Origin: an uncultured Clostridium sp.
Lineage (GTDB): Bacteria; Bacillota; Clostridia; TANB77; CAG-508
NCBI GenBank assembly: GCA_900553685.1
Contig: USEI01000013.1
Span: 1-46,432 of the forward strand
Direction of reading: 5' to 3'
Length of the DNA stretch: 46,432 nt
The notes under the pieces were generated by a model. It searched no databases and was not told the DNA's origin. It worked only from the letters and a program-made list of their open reading frames with translations. This document shows positions 9,087 to 18,480 of the stretch, piece after piece (position 1 is the stretch's first letter; each line of letters begins with the position of its first letter). The position numbers were made by a program, and so were the translations under genes.

Positions 9087-9095
9087 TGATATAAT
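9087..9095 (+). promoter_or_regulatory. Extended -10 promoter for the hydrogenase operon
   Basis: TGATATAAT (TG plus a perfect TATAAT at 9090-9095), about 75 bp ahead of hydC. No convincing -35 lies 16-18 bp upstream, as is common for extended -10 promoters. Confidence 0.55.
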
Positions 9096-9170
9096 CAAAA
9101 TAGAATTTATACATAAAATTAAAATGAGAATTTTAATTTCTAGTGTGTTCATTTTGAATTTGAAACTTTA

Positions 9171-9704
9171 GTGGAAAGGAGATATGTTAGAAAAACTAAC
9201 ATAGACATTGTAAAATGGAAAATACAAGATGTGATGGATGTAATCGGAGAAGATCCAAAAATGCAAGAAATATTACAAAAATATGATAAAGACAAATCAA
9301 ATTTAATTCAAATTTTAAACGAAGTCCAAGAATATTATGGCTATGTACCAGAAAAATCTCAACTTGCAATTTCTGAATATTTATCTATTCCAATGGCAGA
9401 AATTTATGGAGTAGTCACTTTTTATTCAAGATTTACTCTAAAACCAAAAGGAAAATATCATATAGCAGTATGTTTAGGCACAGCGTGTTTTGTAAAAGGT
9501 TCAGAAAAAATTTTAGATAGAGTAAAAGAAAGATTAGGAATAGATGTTGGAGAAACTACAAAAGATGGAAAATTTTCTCTAGAGGCAACTAGATGTGTTG
9601 GTGCTTGTGGTTTAGCTCCAGTATTTACAGTAAATGATGAGGTATATGGAAAAGCTACTGTTAAGATGATTGATGAGATTTTAGATAAATATATGGAAAA
9701 TTAA
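9171..9704 (+). CDS. hydC: Bifurcating [FeFe]-hydrogenase subunit HydC (NuoE-like)
   Basis: A NuoE/HndA-type thioredoxin-fold [2Fe-2S] protein, first of the HydC-HydB-HydA operon. The electron-bifurcating complex couples H2 formation to oxidation of NADH together with reduced ferredoxin. The cluster ligands are visible as CLGTAC and CVGAC in the C-terminal half. The fold core (NLIQILNEVQEYYGYVPEK) starts near residue 46, so the N-terminal 25 or so residues are an extension. The start is doubtful: the GTG at 9171 lies upstream of the only Shine-Dalgarno (AAAGGAG, 9175-9181), the ATG right after that site (9184) is out of frame and stops after six codons, and the next in-frame starts are GTG 9231 and ATG 9234. 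The coordinate given is the longest reading. Confidence 0.9.
   Translation: MERRYVRKTNIDIVKWKIQDVMDVIGEDPKMQEILQKYDKDKSNLIQILNEVQEYYGYVPEKSQLAISEYLSIPMAEIYGVVTFYSRFTLKPKGKYHIAVCLGTACFVKGSEKILDRVKERLGIDVGETTKDGKFSLEATRCVGACGLAPVFTVNDEVYGKATVKMIDEILDKYMEN
9175..9203 (+). promoter_or_regulatory. Shine-Dalgarno followed by a perfect stem-loop at the hydC start
   Basis: AAAGGAG at 9175-9181 is followed at once by TATGTTAG, a loop of five A, and CTAACATA (9183-9203). The eight-base-pair stem buries the out-of-frame ATG at 9184. The same order (ribosome binding site, hairpin, coding start) is seen at pepF and at the sortase substrate gene. Confidence 0.5.
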
Positions 9705-9726
9705 AATTGAAAGGAAGGAGCTAAAA

Positions 9727-11586
9727 ATGAAGACATTAGAAGAGATTAATAAAATAAGAGAAGAAAAAAGAAAAGAACTAGATTTGAGAGTAAATACATC
9801 AGCTCAAACTTATGAAAAACATATTTTGGTATGTCATGGTACTGGTTGTACTTCTTCTAAATCACCTAAAATAATAGAAAATTTTAGAAAAATTTTAGCA
9901 GAAAAAAATATAGAAAATGTAAGAGTAATTCAAACAGGTTGTTTTGGATTATGTGCTAAAGGGCCAATTGTAATTATTAGACCAGAAGATGTTTTTTATG
10001 CTATGGTAAAACCAGAAGATTGTGAAGAAATAATTGAAAAACATATTCAAAATGATGAAATAGTAGAAAGGCTACTTTGTAAAGATATAGATAATAAAGT
10101 TGTAAAAAAATTAGATGAATTAAATTTTTATAAGAAACAAAAAAGAATTGCACTTAAAAATTGTGGAGTTATAGATCCAGAAAATATAGATGAATATATT
10201 GCTTTTGATGGATATAAAGCTTTAGAAAAAGTATTATTTAATATGTCACCAGATGAAGTTATTGAGGAAGTTTCAAAATCAGGTTTAAGGGGACGTGGAG
10301 GAGCTGGATTTCCAACGGGTAAAAAATGGTCATTTACAAAAATGGCAAAAGGAGATCAAAAATATGTTGTATGTAATGCTGACGAGGGAGATCCAGGAGC
10401 TTTTATGGATAGAAGTATCTTAGAAGGAGATCCACATTGCGTTTTAGAAGCAATGATGATTGCTGGTTTTGCAGTAGGTGCAAATAAAGGATATATTTAT
10501 GTTAGAGCAGAATACCCTATAGCTGTTAGTCGTTTTCAAAAGGCAATTGATAGTGCAAGAGAATATGGTATTTTAGGAAAAAATATTTGGAATACAGGAT
10601 TTGATTTTGACTTAGAGATTAGACTTGGAGCAGGAGCTTTTGTTTGTGGAGAAGAAACAGCTTTACTTGAATCAATAGAAGGAAGAAGAGGGCAACCAAG
10701 ATTAAAACCACCATTTCCTGCAAACGAAGGTTTATTTGGAAAACCAACTTTAATTAATAACGTCGAAACTTATGCAAATATAACAAAAATTATATTAAAT
10801 GGTGCAGATTGGTATTCATCAATAGGAACTGAAAAATCAAAAGGCACAAAAGTTTTTGCTTTAGGTGGAAATGTAAATAATATAGGTTTAGTTGAAGTTC
10901 CAATGGGAGTTACTTTAAGAGAAATTGTATATGACATAGGTGGAGGAATTCCTAATGGTAGAAAATTTAAAGCTGCACAAACAGGAGGTCCTTCAGGAGG
11001 TTGTATTACAGAAGAACACTTAGATACACCAATAGATTATGAGTCATTACAAGCAATAGGATCAATGATGGGATCTGGAGGACTAATAGTTATGGATGAT
11101 TCAAAATGTATGGTAAATTTAGCTAAGTTTTATTTAGGATTTACAGTTGATGAATCTTGCGGTAAATGTACTCCTTGCAGAATTGGTACTAAAAGATTAT
11201 TAGAAATGCTTGAAAAAATAACTGAAGGAAAAGGCGAAGAAGGAGATATTGAAAAACTAGAAAGATTATGTGTTAATATTCAAAAAGCCTCAGTATGTGG
11301 CTTAGGTCAAACAGCTCCAAATCCAGTTCTAAGTACAATAAAATATTTCAGAGAAGAATATAGAGAACATATAGATCATAAACAATGTAGAGCAGGAGAA
11401 TGTAAAGCATTAATGAAATTACATATTGACCCAGAACTTTGCAAAGGTTGTGGCTTATGTAAGAGAAATTGCCCAGTTGATGCAATTTCAGGGGATATAA
11501 AACAAACACATGTTATTGATACTGAAAAATGTATAAAATGTGGAACTTGTATTAATAAATGTCCATTTCATGCTATTAAAAGTTAA
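9727..11586 (+). CDS. hydB: Bifurcating [FeFe]-hydrogenase subunit HydB (NuoF-like, NADH/FMN)
   Basis: A 619-residue flavoprotein, the NADH-reactive subunit of the bifurcating hydrogenase. In order: an N-terminal thioredoxin-like [2Fe-2S] domain (CHGTGC and GCFGLC, residues about 35-80), the NuoF core with the glycine-rich GRGGAGFPTGKKW nucleotide motif and GAGAFVCGEETALLESIEG, the SLBB region, the [4Fe-4S] ligand set SCGKCTPCRIGTKR plus a downstream Cys, and a C-terminal pair of ferredoxin clusters (CKGCGLCKRNC and CIKCGTCINKC). All ligands are present. It starts at an ATG behind GGAAGGAG, 22 bp after hydC. Confidence 0.96.
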   Translation: MKTLEEINKIREEKRKELDLRVNTSAQTYEKHILVCHGTGCTSSKSPKIIENFRKILAEKNIENVRVIQTGCFGLCAKGPIVIIRPEDVFYAMVKPEDCEEIIEKHIQNDEIVERLLCKDIDNKVVKKLDELNFYKKQKRIALKNCGVIDPENIDEYIAFDGYKALEKVLFNMSPDEVIEEVSKSGLRGRGGAGFPTGKKWSFTKMAKGDQKYVVCNADEGDPGAFMDRSILEGDPHCVLEAMMIAGFAVGANKGYIYVRAEYPIAVSRFQKAIDSAREYGILGKNIWNTGFDFDLEIRLGAGAFVCGEETALLESIEGRRGQPRLKPPFPANEGLFGKPTLINNVETYANITKIILNGADWYSSIGTEKSKGTKVFALGGNVNNIGLVEVPMGVTLREIVYDIGGGIPNGRKFKAAQTGGPSGGCITEEHLDTPIDYESLQAIGSMMGSGGLIVMDDSKCMVNLAKFYLGFTVDESCGKCTPCRIGTKRLLEMLEKITEGKGEEGDIEKLERLCVNIQKASVCGLGQTAPNPVLSTIKYFREEYREHIDHKQCRAGECKALMKLHIDPELCKGCGLCKRNCPVDAISGDIKQTHVIDTEKCIKCGTCINKCPFHAIKS

Positions 11587-11679
11587 TAAAAACAAAGATA
11601 AAACTAATATTAAAAAATTATACTTTAGTGTTAATAATAAATATAGTTGTTTTCATATCAAAAATAAAAGGAGGTTAAT

Positions 11680-13422
11680 ATGGTTAATTTAACTATAAAT
11701 GGTAGAAGTGTTCAAGTAGAAGAAGGAACAACAATTTTAGAAGCAGCTAAGAAAGTTAATATAGATATTCCTACATTGTGTTTTTTAAAAGATATAAATG
11801 AAATTGGTGATTGCAGAATGTGTGTAGTTGAAGTTGAGGGCAGAAGAGGTTTTGCAACATCATGTATTCAAAAAGTAGAAGAAGGAATGGTTGTAAAAAC
11901 TAATACGCCAGCAGTTATAGAAGCAAGAAGAATAGTTTTAGATTTAATACTTTCAAATCATGATAGAGAATGTTTAACTTGTACTAGAAATGGTACTTGC
12001 GAATTACAGAAATTAGCTGAAGAATTTTATGTTGATGAAATAAAATATAAAGGTGATAGAAATAAACATGAAATAGATGATAAATCACCTGCAATAGTGA
12101 GAGATTTTAATAAATGTATTTTATGTAGAAGATGTGTTGCAACTTGTAAAAAACTTCAAGGAATAGGGGCTATAGATTGCACAGAAAGAGGATTTGCTTC
12201 AACTATTTCTACTTACAAAAATAAGAGTTTAAATGATGTAAATTGTACTTTTTGTGGTCAATGTATAGAAGCATGTCCAGTTGGGGCTTTAAAAGAAAAG
12301 GATGCAACAGCGGCAGTTTGGAGAGCATTAAGAGATGAAGAAAAATATGTCATAGTACAAACAGCACCTGCAGTCAGAGTGGCTCTTGGCGAAGAATTTG
12401 GTATGGAAATAGGAACAAATGTAAAAGGAAAAATGGTATCTGCTTTAAAACATTTAGGGTTTGATAAGGTTTTTGATACAAATACAGGAGCTGATTTTAC
12501 TATTGTAGAAGAAGGAACAGAATTTTTAGATAGATTTAAAAATGGAGGAACTCTTCCAATGATAACATCTTGTAGTCCTGGTTGGGTAAGATATTTGGAA
12601 TTGAATTATCCAGAATTAATTCCTAATCTATCTACTTGCAAGTCACCACATCAAATGTTTGGAGCTCTTATAAAATCTTATTATGCAGAAAAAAATCATA
12701 TAGATCCAAGTAAAATTTTTATGATTTCTGTTATGCCTTGTATAGCTAAAAAATTCGAAATTACAAGAGATAATATGTCAGGAGCAGGTTATCCAGATGT
12801 GGATGCGGTTCTTACAACTAGAGAACTTGCAAGAATGATTAAACAAGCCCATATAGATTTTATTCATTTGGAAGACTCTGGTTTTGATAGTCCTATGGGT
12901 GAAGCAACAGGAGCTGCGGCAATTTTTGGAACAACAGGTGGAGTTATGGAAGCTGCTTTAAGAACTGTACAAGAAAAATTAACTGGAAATCATTTTGAAA
13001 AGCTAGAATACGAAGCTGTTAGAGGACAAGAAGGAATAAAAAGAGCTAGTGTAAATATGAACGGAACAGAAGTAAAAGTAGTAGTGGCATCTGGACTAAA
13101 AAATGCACAAATAATTATGGATGAAATAAAAAGTGGCAAAGCTGATTATCAATTTGTTGAGATAATGGCATGTCCAGGAGGATGTGTAATGGGAGGAGGT
13201 CAGCCGATTAGATCTTCAAAAGAACGTGCAAGTATTGATATAAGAGCTAAAAGAGCAAATGCGTTGTATGATATAGATGAAAAAAGTATAATAAGAAAAT
13301 CTCATGAAAACCCTGTGCTTAAGAAAATATATGAAGAATATTTAGGCGAGGCTGGAGGTCATAGAGCACATGAGTTATTACATACAAGTTATGTAGAAAG
13401 AGAAAAATATAAATTAGATTAA
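11680..13422 (+). CDS. hydA: [FeFe]-hydrogenase catalytic subunit HydA
   Basis: A 580-residue catalytic subunit. In order: a plant-ferredoxin-like [2Fe-2S] domain, the His-ligated [4Fe-4S] motif (HDRECLTCTRNGTC), two ferredoxin clusters (CILCRRCVATC, CTFCGQCIEAC), then the H-cluster domain with TSCSPGWV (L1), MPCIAKKFE (L2) and EIMACPGGCVMGGGQP (L3). The large subunit layout is that of trimeric group A3 bifurcating enzymes. A small C-terminal extension (HRAHELLHTSY) is typical of clostridial HydA. Start ATG behind AAAAGGAGG. A 93-bp gap to hydB is the longest in the operon. No maturases (HydE, HydF, HydG) are in the window. Confidence 0.97.
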   Translation: MVNLTINGRSVQVEEGTTILEAAKKVNIDIPTLCFLKDINEIGDCRMCVVEVEGRRGFATSCIQKVEEGMVVKTNTPAVIEARRIVLDLILSNHDRECLTCTRNGTCELQKLAEEFYVDEIKYKGDRNKHEIDDKSPAIVRDFNKCILCRRCVATCKKLQGIGAIDCTERGFASTISTYKNKSLNDVNCTFCGQCIEACPVGALKEKDATAAVWRALRDEEKYVIVQTAPAVRVALGEEFGMEIGTNVKGKMVSALKHLGFDKVFDTNTGADFTIVEEGTEFLDRFKNGGTLPMITSCSPGWVRYLELNYPELIPNLSTCKSPHQMFGALIKSYYAEKNHIDPSKIFMISVMPCIAKKFEITRDNMSGAGYPDVDAVLTTRELARMIKQAHIDFIHLEDSGFDSPMGEATGAAAIFGTTGGVMEAALRTVQEKLTGNHFEKLEYEAVRGQEGIKRASVNMNGTEVKVVVASGLKNAQIIMDEIKSGKADYQFVEIMACPGGCVMGGGQPIRSSKERASIDIRAKRANALYDIDEKSIIRKSHENPVLKKIYEEYLGEAGGHRAHELLHTSYVEREKYKLD

Positions 13423-13496
13423 TTTATAAATTCAAGAATTAAAAATAGAGCGTATAAATACTAAAAGTTATTGTACATAAAATATAATTTTAAAAT

Positions 13497-13534
13497 AAAA
13501 GATGACAGTTTATGTAAAACTATCATCTTTTTTA
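13497..13534. terminator. Bidirectional terminator between hydA and ylbJ
   Basis: A 15-bp stem (AAAAGATGACAGTTT with AAACTATCATCTTTT) with one C/A mismatch and a 5-nt loop, flanked by A and T tracts. It suits both the hydrogenase operon and the converging ylbJ. Confidence 0.85.
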
Positions 13535-13548
13535 TATAAGACATAAAT

Positions 13549-14547
13549 TTAAAGTAAAATAAAAGTAAATAGTATAGATAGAAATCCTTGTAATAGTTTT
13601 CCAAGGAGATATGGTTTAACAGAAATATTTTCTTTAGAAATTATACTATATACTTGAAGTAGTACAGAGATTCCTCCAAATCCTAATAAAAATGATGTTA
13701 ATAAAATACTTAAAGTGGGTAAAGAAGTATAAATACTAGAGGATAAATTGACTCCATTTGTTACTTCAATAATTCCAGTAAATATAGCAGAAGAAATTTC
13801 TTTAGAAATTCCAAATTGATATAGGAACATATTAATTATATCTAATATACCAGAATTTTCTAAAATAGATAAAATTACTGAAAATAAAACAATAAATCCA
13901 CCAACAGAAAGTATTGAAGAAATTGATTTTTTTATTGCATTACCTAAAATTTCACCAATTTCTGAGATTTTAATAGGAGCAAGTTTTGAATTAAAATGTA
14001 TTTCTCTAAAATTAACATCTAATTTATTTCTTTTCCAAAATCTAAAAAGATATCCAACAGTTAAAGATGAAAGAATATGTGAAATAAGAAGTATTATTCC
14101 AAGATGTTTATTATGAAATAATGTAATTCCAACTGTTCCTAAAATAAAAAGTGGACCTGAATTATTTGTAAAAGCTATTAATCTTTCAGCTTCAATTTTT
14201 GTTATAATTTTTTGATTTTTTAAGTTACAAACAACTTTTGCTCCAATAGGGTATCCACTTATAGTACCCAAAATTATTGCAATTACACTTTCACCAGGAA
14301 GATTAAAAATTGGCTTTATTAATCTGTTTAATAATTTACCTAAAATATAAGTAAAATTTGTTTGACATAATAATTCTGTAGCGACGAAGAATGGAAAAAG
14401 AGTAGGAAGAACATTTTTTGCCCAAAGTGCAAGTCCATTTTGAGCGGCAATCAAATTATTGTTAGAAAATATTAGGAGTGTAATCATAAAAAGAAAAAAT
14501 ATTATTGTAAAAAAATATTTTTTAAGATTAATTACTAAAAAACTCAT
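13549..14547 (-). CDS. ylbJ: Sporulation integral membrane protein YlbJ
   Basis: A 332-residue multipass membrane protein with eight or so hydrophobic helices. The segments LPTLFPFFVATELL, GTISGYPIGAKVV and AFTNNSGPLFILGTVG are characteristic of YlbJ, a nucleoside-recognition (Gate) family protein needed for spore cortex/coat formation and made under SigE in Bacillus subtilis. It starts at an ATG behind AGGAGGA. It lies alone on the minus strand between the hydrogenase operon and mfd. I could not make out a clear SigE promoter. Its presence suggests an endospore-forming ancestry. Confidence 0.9.
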   Translation of the reverse strand: MSFLVINLKKYFFTIIFFLFMITLLIFSNNNLIAAQNGLALWAKNVLPTLFPFFVATELLCQTNFTYILGKLLNRLIKPIFNLPGESVIAIILGTISGYPIGAKVVCNLKNQKIITKIEAERLIAFTNNSGPLFILGTVGITLFHNKHLGIILLISHILSSLTVGYLFRFWKRNKLDVNFREIHFNSKLAPIKISEIGEILGNAIKKSISSILSVGGFIVLFSVILSILENSGILDIINMFLYQFGISKEISSAIFTGIIEVTNGVNLSSSIYTSLPTLSILLTSFLLGFGGISVLLQVYSIISKENISVKPYLLGKLLQGFLSILFTFILL

Positions 14548-14828
14548 AATAATTCCTCCTAGGTTATTAATAAAATTATTTTCACTTTTTTTAATATAAG
14601 TAAAAATAATTTTTTACTTATATTTATATATTCATAAATTTTTAAAATATGATAAATCATATAATTAAAAGTATTTAGTAAAAATGATTATGTGAAATTT
14701 AATAAATATTATTTAATAATAAAAAAATAGTAAAATAAGCTAAAATATGATTTTAGTATTAAAAAATATAATAATGTATATAATTTATATATAAAAGTCA
14801 AATTTTTAAGCAAAAAGCTGTTTTTTAG
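14548..14828. other. AT-rich divergent intergenic region (ylbJ/mfd) with a 14-bp inverted repeat
   Basis: This interval holds no gene. Its main visible structure is a perfect 14-bp inverted repeat with a 4-nt centre: AATATAAGTAAAAA at 14593-14606 and its complement at 14611-14624, lying 46 bp upstream of the ylbJ start. It could be an operator or, in the ylbJ transcript, a leader hairpin. The rest is A/T-rich without recognised motifs. Confidence 0.6.
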
Positions 14829-14857
14829 TTGAAAAATCACTTTATTTATTATATAAT
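14829..14857 (+). promoter_or_regulatory. Sigma-A promoter for mfd
   Basis: TTGAAA at 14829-14834, 17 bp, TATAAT at 14852-14857, 39 bp before the ATG at 14897. Confidence 0.8.
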
Positions 14858-14896
14858 ATATGGCGATTTAAAAAAATAAAGGAGTTGGAAAGATAT

Positions 14897-17800
14897 ATGA
14901 ATTCACTAATCAAATCTGTACCTAATATAAAAAAATTCAATGATTATATCTTTGACATAAAAAAAGGTACTAGTCCAATGATGCTTTCTGGGTTAACAGA
15001 TGTCGGGAAAATTCATATGGCTTATGCAACAAAATTTTATTCTGAAAAACCAATTTGTATCATTACTTATAATGAAATGCAAGCAAAAAAAATAATAAAA
15101 GATTTAGCTTTTTTTGGAGAAAAGGTAAAATTATTTCCTAAAAGAGATGTTATAAGTTTTGATTATGTTGCAGAAAGCAAAGATGTATTATTTAAAAGAA
15201 TTTCAGTACTTAATAAATTAGTCAAAAAAGATAAAAAAATCATTGTTACTACTATAGAAGCAGCAATGCAAAAAATGATAACTAAAGAAAATTTGTATAA
15301 AAATGTAATGAGTTTAAAAGTTGGAGATACTTTTGATTTAGAGGTTTTAAAAGAAAAATTAATTTTATTAGGATATGAAAGATATGATTTAATAGAAGGA
15401 AAAGGTCAATTTAGCGTAAGAGGTGGAATAGTAGATATTGCTACATCTGTGAATAGTGGCGTTAGAATTGAATTTTGGGGAGATGAAATAGATTCAATTA
15501 GAAAATTTAGTTTAGCAACACAAAGAACTGTAAACATGTTAGATTCAATAGAAATTTTTCCTGCTTATGAGTTTTTACTAGCAGATGATGTAAACAAAGT
15601 TTGTGAAAGAATTAGTGATAAAATTTACCCTAATTCTGTTAAAGAAAAAGTTAAAGATGATATTTTACAAATTAAAAATGGTGAATTTCTAACAAAAATT
15701 GATAAATATTTTGATTGTTTTTATACTAAAACAGATACACTTTTAGACTATCTAGAAGATGATTGTGTTATTTTTATTGATGAAATTGCAAAAATAAAAG
15801 CAAGAGCTGAAAATATAACAAAAGATAATAGTAATTTAATTAAAGATTTAACTGAAAGAAATAAAATAGTTCCAGGAATTTTAACAGAAATGAAAGACTA
15901 TTTAAAATTTTCAGATTCTCTACAAAATAAACAAACTGTGTATTTAGAAAAACAAGATATAGGTTTTGTAGATAAACAAAGTATGCATGCAAAAAGAAAC
16001 GGATATAGCTTTAGCTATAGGGAGGTCAACTTTTTTCGTAGTTCAATGGATTTACTGTTTCAGGAACTACAAGAAGCAATTAAAAGAGGAAAACAAACAG
16101 TAATTCTAGGCGGAAGCACGGAAAATTGTAAGAAATTATCTAATTTATTGTTAGAAAAAGAAATACCTAATATATATACTGATTTTTTAGAAGATGACTT
16201 AACTCTTGGTGTGGTAAACATCACACCAGGAGCTTTTTCTGCTGGTTTTGAATTTTATGATGCAAATCTTTTAGTAGTATCGACAGAAGAGATTTTTGAA
16301 GTAAAAAGTCCTAGAAAAACAAGAGCTCCAAAAGCATTTAAAGAAGGAGAAGTTATAGTATTTGAAGATTTAAAAGAAGGAGATTATGTTGTTCATAAAA
16401 CACATGGAATAGGTCAATTTGCAGGAGTAAATACTATAAAAGCTGATGGAGTAACAAAAGATTATATAAAATTAAAATATAAAGATGATGATGTTTTATA
16501 TATTCCTACAAACGCATTAGATAATATTAGAAAATATATAGGACCAGAAAAAGTAGGACCTAAACTAAATAGGTTAGGATCAAAAGAATGGGATAAAACT
16601 AAAGAACGTGTAAAAAACAATTTAAGGGAAGTTGCCGAGGAACTTATAGAACTTTATGCTAAAAGACAAAAAATGCAAGGTTTTGCTTTTTCAAAAGATA
16701 CTCCTTGGCAACAAGAATTTGAGAATAGCTTTAAATATGTTGAAACTGACGATCAATTAAGATGCATTGAAGAAGTAAAAAAGGACATGGAAAAACCAAG
16801 ACCAATGGATAGGCTTCTTTGTGGAGATGTTGGTTATGGAAAAACAGAAGTTGCAATAAGGGCAGCTTTTAAAGCTGTAATGGATCAGAAACAAGTTGTT
16901 TACTTGGTGCCAACAACTATTTTAGCACAACAACAATATGAAGAATTTAAAAACAGAATGAAAGAATATCCTATAAGAATAGAACTTTTAAATAGATTTA
17001 GAACTAAAAAAGAACAAGAAGAGACTTTAAAAAGATTAGAACTTGGTGAAACAGATATTTTAGTGGGAACTCATAGAATATTAAGTAAAGATGTAAAATT
17101 CAAAAATTTAGGTTTACTTATTATAGATGAAGAACATAGATTTGGAGTTAAAGCTAAAGAGAAAATTAAAGAAATGAAAAATAGCATTGATGTATTAACA
17201 ATGACAGCCACTCCAATTCCTAGAACCTTGCATATGTCAGTAGTTGGTATGAGAGATATGTCAGTAATTTATGAACCACCGCAAAATAGAAAACCTGTAC
17301 AAACTTATGTATTAGAATATGATCCAGAAGTAATAAAAGAAGCTATAACAAGAGAGCTTGAAAAAGGTGGGCAAGTATTTTATTTATATAATAATGTTGA
17401 AGGTATTGAGAAAAAAGCTTTAGAAATAAATGATTTAGTAGAAGAAGCAAAAGTAGAATATGCACATGGAAAAATGACAGGAAATCAATTAGAAAATATA
17501 ATGCAAAATTTTATTGATGGAAAAAGCAATGTTTTAGTATGTACAACAATTCTTGAATCTGGAATAGATATTCCAAATGCTAATACAATAATTGTTGAAA
17601 ATGCGGATAGATTAGGTCTTGCACAATTATATCAAATAAGAGGAAGAGTTGGACGTTCTGATAAACAAGCTTATGCATATATTACTTATAAAAGAGATAA
17701 AATGTTAACAGAAGTAGCAGATAAGAGATTAAAAGCAATAAAAGAATTTACAGAATTTGGTTCTGGTTTTAAAATAGCTATGAGAGATTTGGAAATTCGT

Positions 17801-18352
17801 GGTGCAGGAAGTTTAATGGGAGAAATTCAGCATGGACATATGGAACAAATAGGATATGATATGTATTGTAGATTACTAGATCAAGTTGTTAAAGAACTAA
17901 AAGGAGAAGAGATTGCTGAAGAAGTGGATATACAAATTGATTTAAATGTTACAAGTTATATACCAGATGAATTTATTCAAAATTCTAGTCAAAAGATACA
18001 AATATATCAAAATATTGCTTTATGTAAAAGCGAAGAAGATGTACAAAATGTTACTGATGAAATTATTGACATATATGGACAAATACCTTATGAAATAGAA
18101 AACTTATTAGATATTTCTAGAATAAAAATATTAGCAAAAGAAAAATACATTATAAAAATAAGTCAAAAAGCTGAAAACATTATTTTTTATTTTGAAAGTG
18201 AAAAATTTAATTTTGAAGTAGTAGATAAACTTATGAAAATTTATAGAAATAGGATTAAATTCTCTCCTTCAAAAAATCCATATATCACTTTTAAACTTGC
18301 AAATTATAAAAATATTTTAGGAGAATGTAAAGAATTTTTAGGAAAATTATAA
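14897..18352 (+). CDS. mfd: Transcription-repair coupling factor Mfd
   Basis: A 1151-residue protein of normal Mfd length. The start is taken at the ATG at 14897, behind AAAGGAG at 14878-14884; the TTG at 14885 abuts that site. Mfd removes stalled RNA polymerase at lesions and recruits UvrA. Visible parts in order: a UvrB-homologous N-terminal module, the CarD-like RNA polymerase interaction domain (EGDYVVHKTHGIGQF, near residue 495), the RecG-like translocase with Walker A GDVGYGKTE near residue 643 and DEEHRFG, the TMTATPIPRTL motif III, the GRVGRS motif VI, and the C-terminal D7 domain. It is monocistronic here. Confidence 0.98.
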   Translation: MNSLIKSVPNIKKFNDYIFDIKKGTSPMMLSGLTDVGKIHMAYATKFYSEKPICIITYNEMQAKKIIKDLAFFGEKVKLFPKRDVISFDYVAESKDVLFKRISVLNKLVKKDKKIIVTTIEAAMQKMITKENLYKNVMSLKVGDTFDLEVLKEKLILLGYERYDLIEGKGQFSVRGGIVDIATSVNSGVRIEFWGDEIDSIRKFSLATQRTVNMLDSIEIFPAYEFLLADDVNKVCERISDKIYPNSVKEKVKDDILQIKNGEFLTKIDKYFDCFYTKTDTLLDYLEDDCVIFIDEIAKIKARAENITKDNSNLIKDLTERNKIVPGILTEMKDYLKFSDSLQNKQTVYLEKQDIGFVDKQSMHAKRNGYSFSYREVNFFRSSMDLLFQELQEAIKRGKQTVILGGSTENCKKLSNLLLEKEIPNIYTDFLEDDLTLGVVNITPGAFSAGFEFYDANLLVVSTEEIFEVKSPRKTRAPKAFKEGEVIVFEDLKEGDYVVHKTHGIGQFAGVNTIKADGVTKDYIKLKYKDDDVLYIPTNALDNIRKYIGPEKVGPKLNRLGSKEWDKTKERVKNNLREVAEELIELYAKRQKMQGFAFSKDTPWQQEFENSFKYVETDDQLRCIEEVKKDMEKPRPMDRLLCGDVGYGKTEVAIRAAFKAVMDQKQVVYLVPTTILAQQQYEEFKNRMKEYPIRIELLNRFRTKKEQEETLKRLELGETDILVGTHRILSKDVKFKNLGLLIIDEEHRFGVKAKEKIKEMKNSIDVLTMTATPIPRTLHMSVVGMRDMSVIYEPPQNRKPVQTYVLEYDPEVIKEAITRELEKGGQVFYLYNNVEGIEKKALEINDLVEEAKVEYAHGKMTGNQLENIMQNFIDGKSNVLVCTTILESGIDIPNANTIIVENADRLGLAQLYQIRGRVGRSDKQAYAYITYKRDKMLTEVADKRLKAIKEFTEFGSGFKIAMRDLEIRGAGSLMGEIQHGHMEQIGYDMYCRLLDQVVKELKGEEIAEEVDIQIDLNVTSYIPDEFIQNSSQKIQIYQNIALCKSEEDVQNVTDEIIDIYGQIPYEIENLLDISRIKILAKEKYIIKISQKAENIIFYFESEKFNFEVVDKLMKIYRNRIKFSPSKNPYITFKLANYKNILGECKEFLGKL

Positions 18353-18438
18353 AAATATTGTTTTATGAATATAAAATAAAAAGCAAGTTAAGTAAATTTT
18401 ATAAAATAAATTTAATAAATAAAACATAAAAAGAAAAG

Positions 18439-18471
18439 CCCTCGGCATCGGAAGTAATCCGCTACCGAGGG
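18439..18471 (-). terminator. GC-rich terminator of the orphan minus-strand gene
   Basis: CCCTCGG at 18439-18445 pairs with CCGAGGG at 18465-18471, with an inner CGGA/TCCG stem and small loop. Read on the minus strand it is followed by CTTTTCTTTTT, so it terminates the gene at 18481-19008. Its G+C is far above any other terminator in the window. Confidence 0.85.
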
Positions 18472-18480
18472 AAAAACATT

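Noticed and set aside
9184..9204. Programmed -1 frameshift at the A-run near the hydC start
   Set aside because: The bases do not form a proper X-XXY-YYZ slippery site in the frame of the ATG at 9184.
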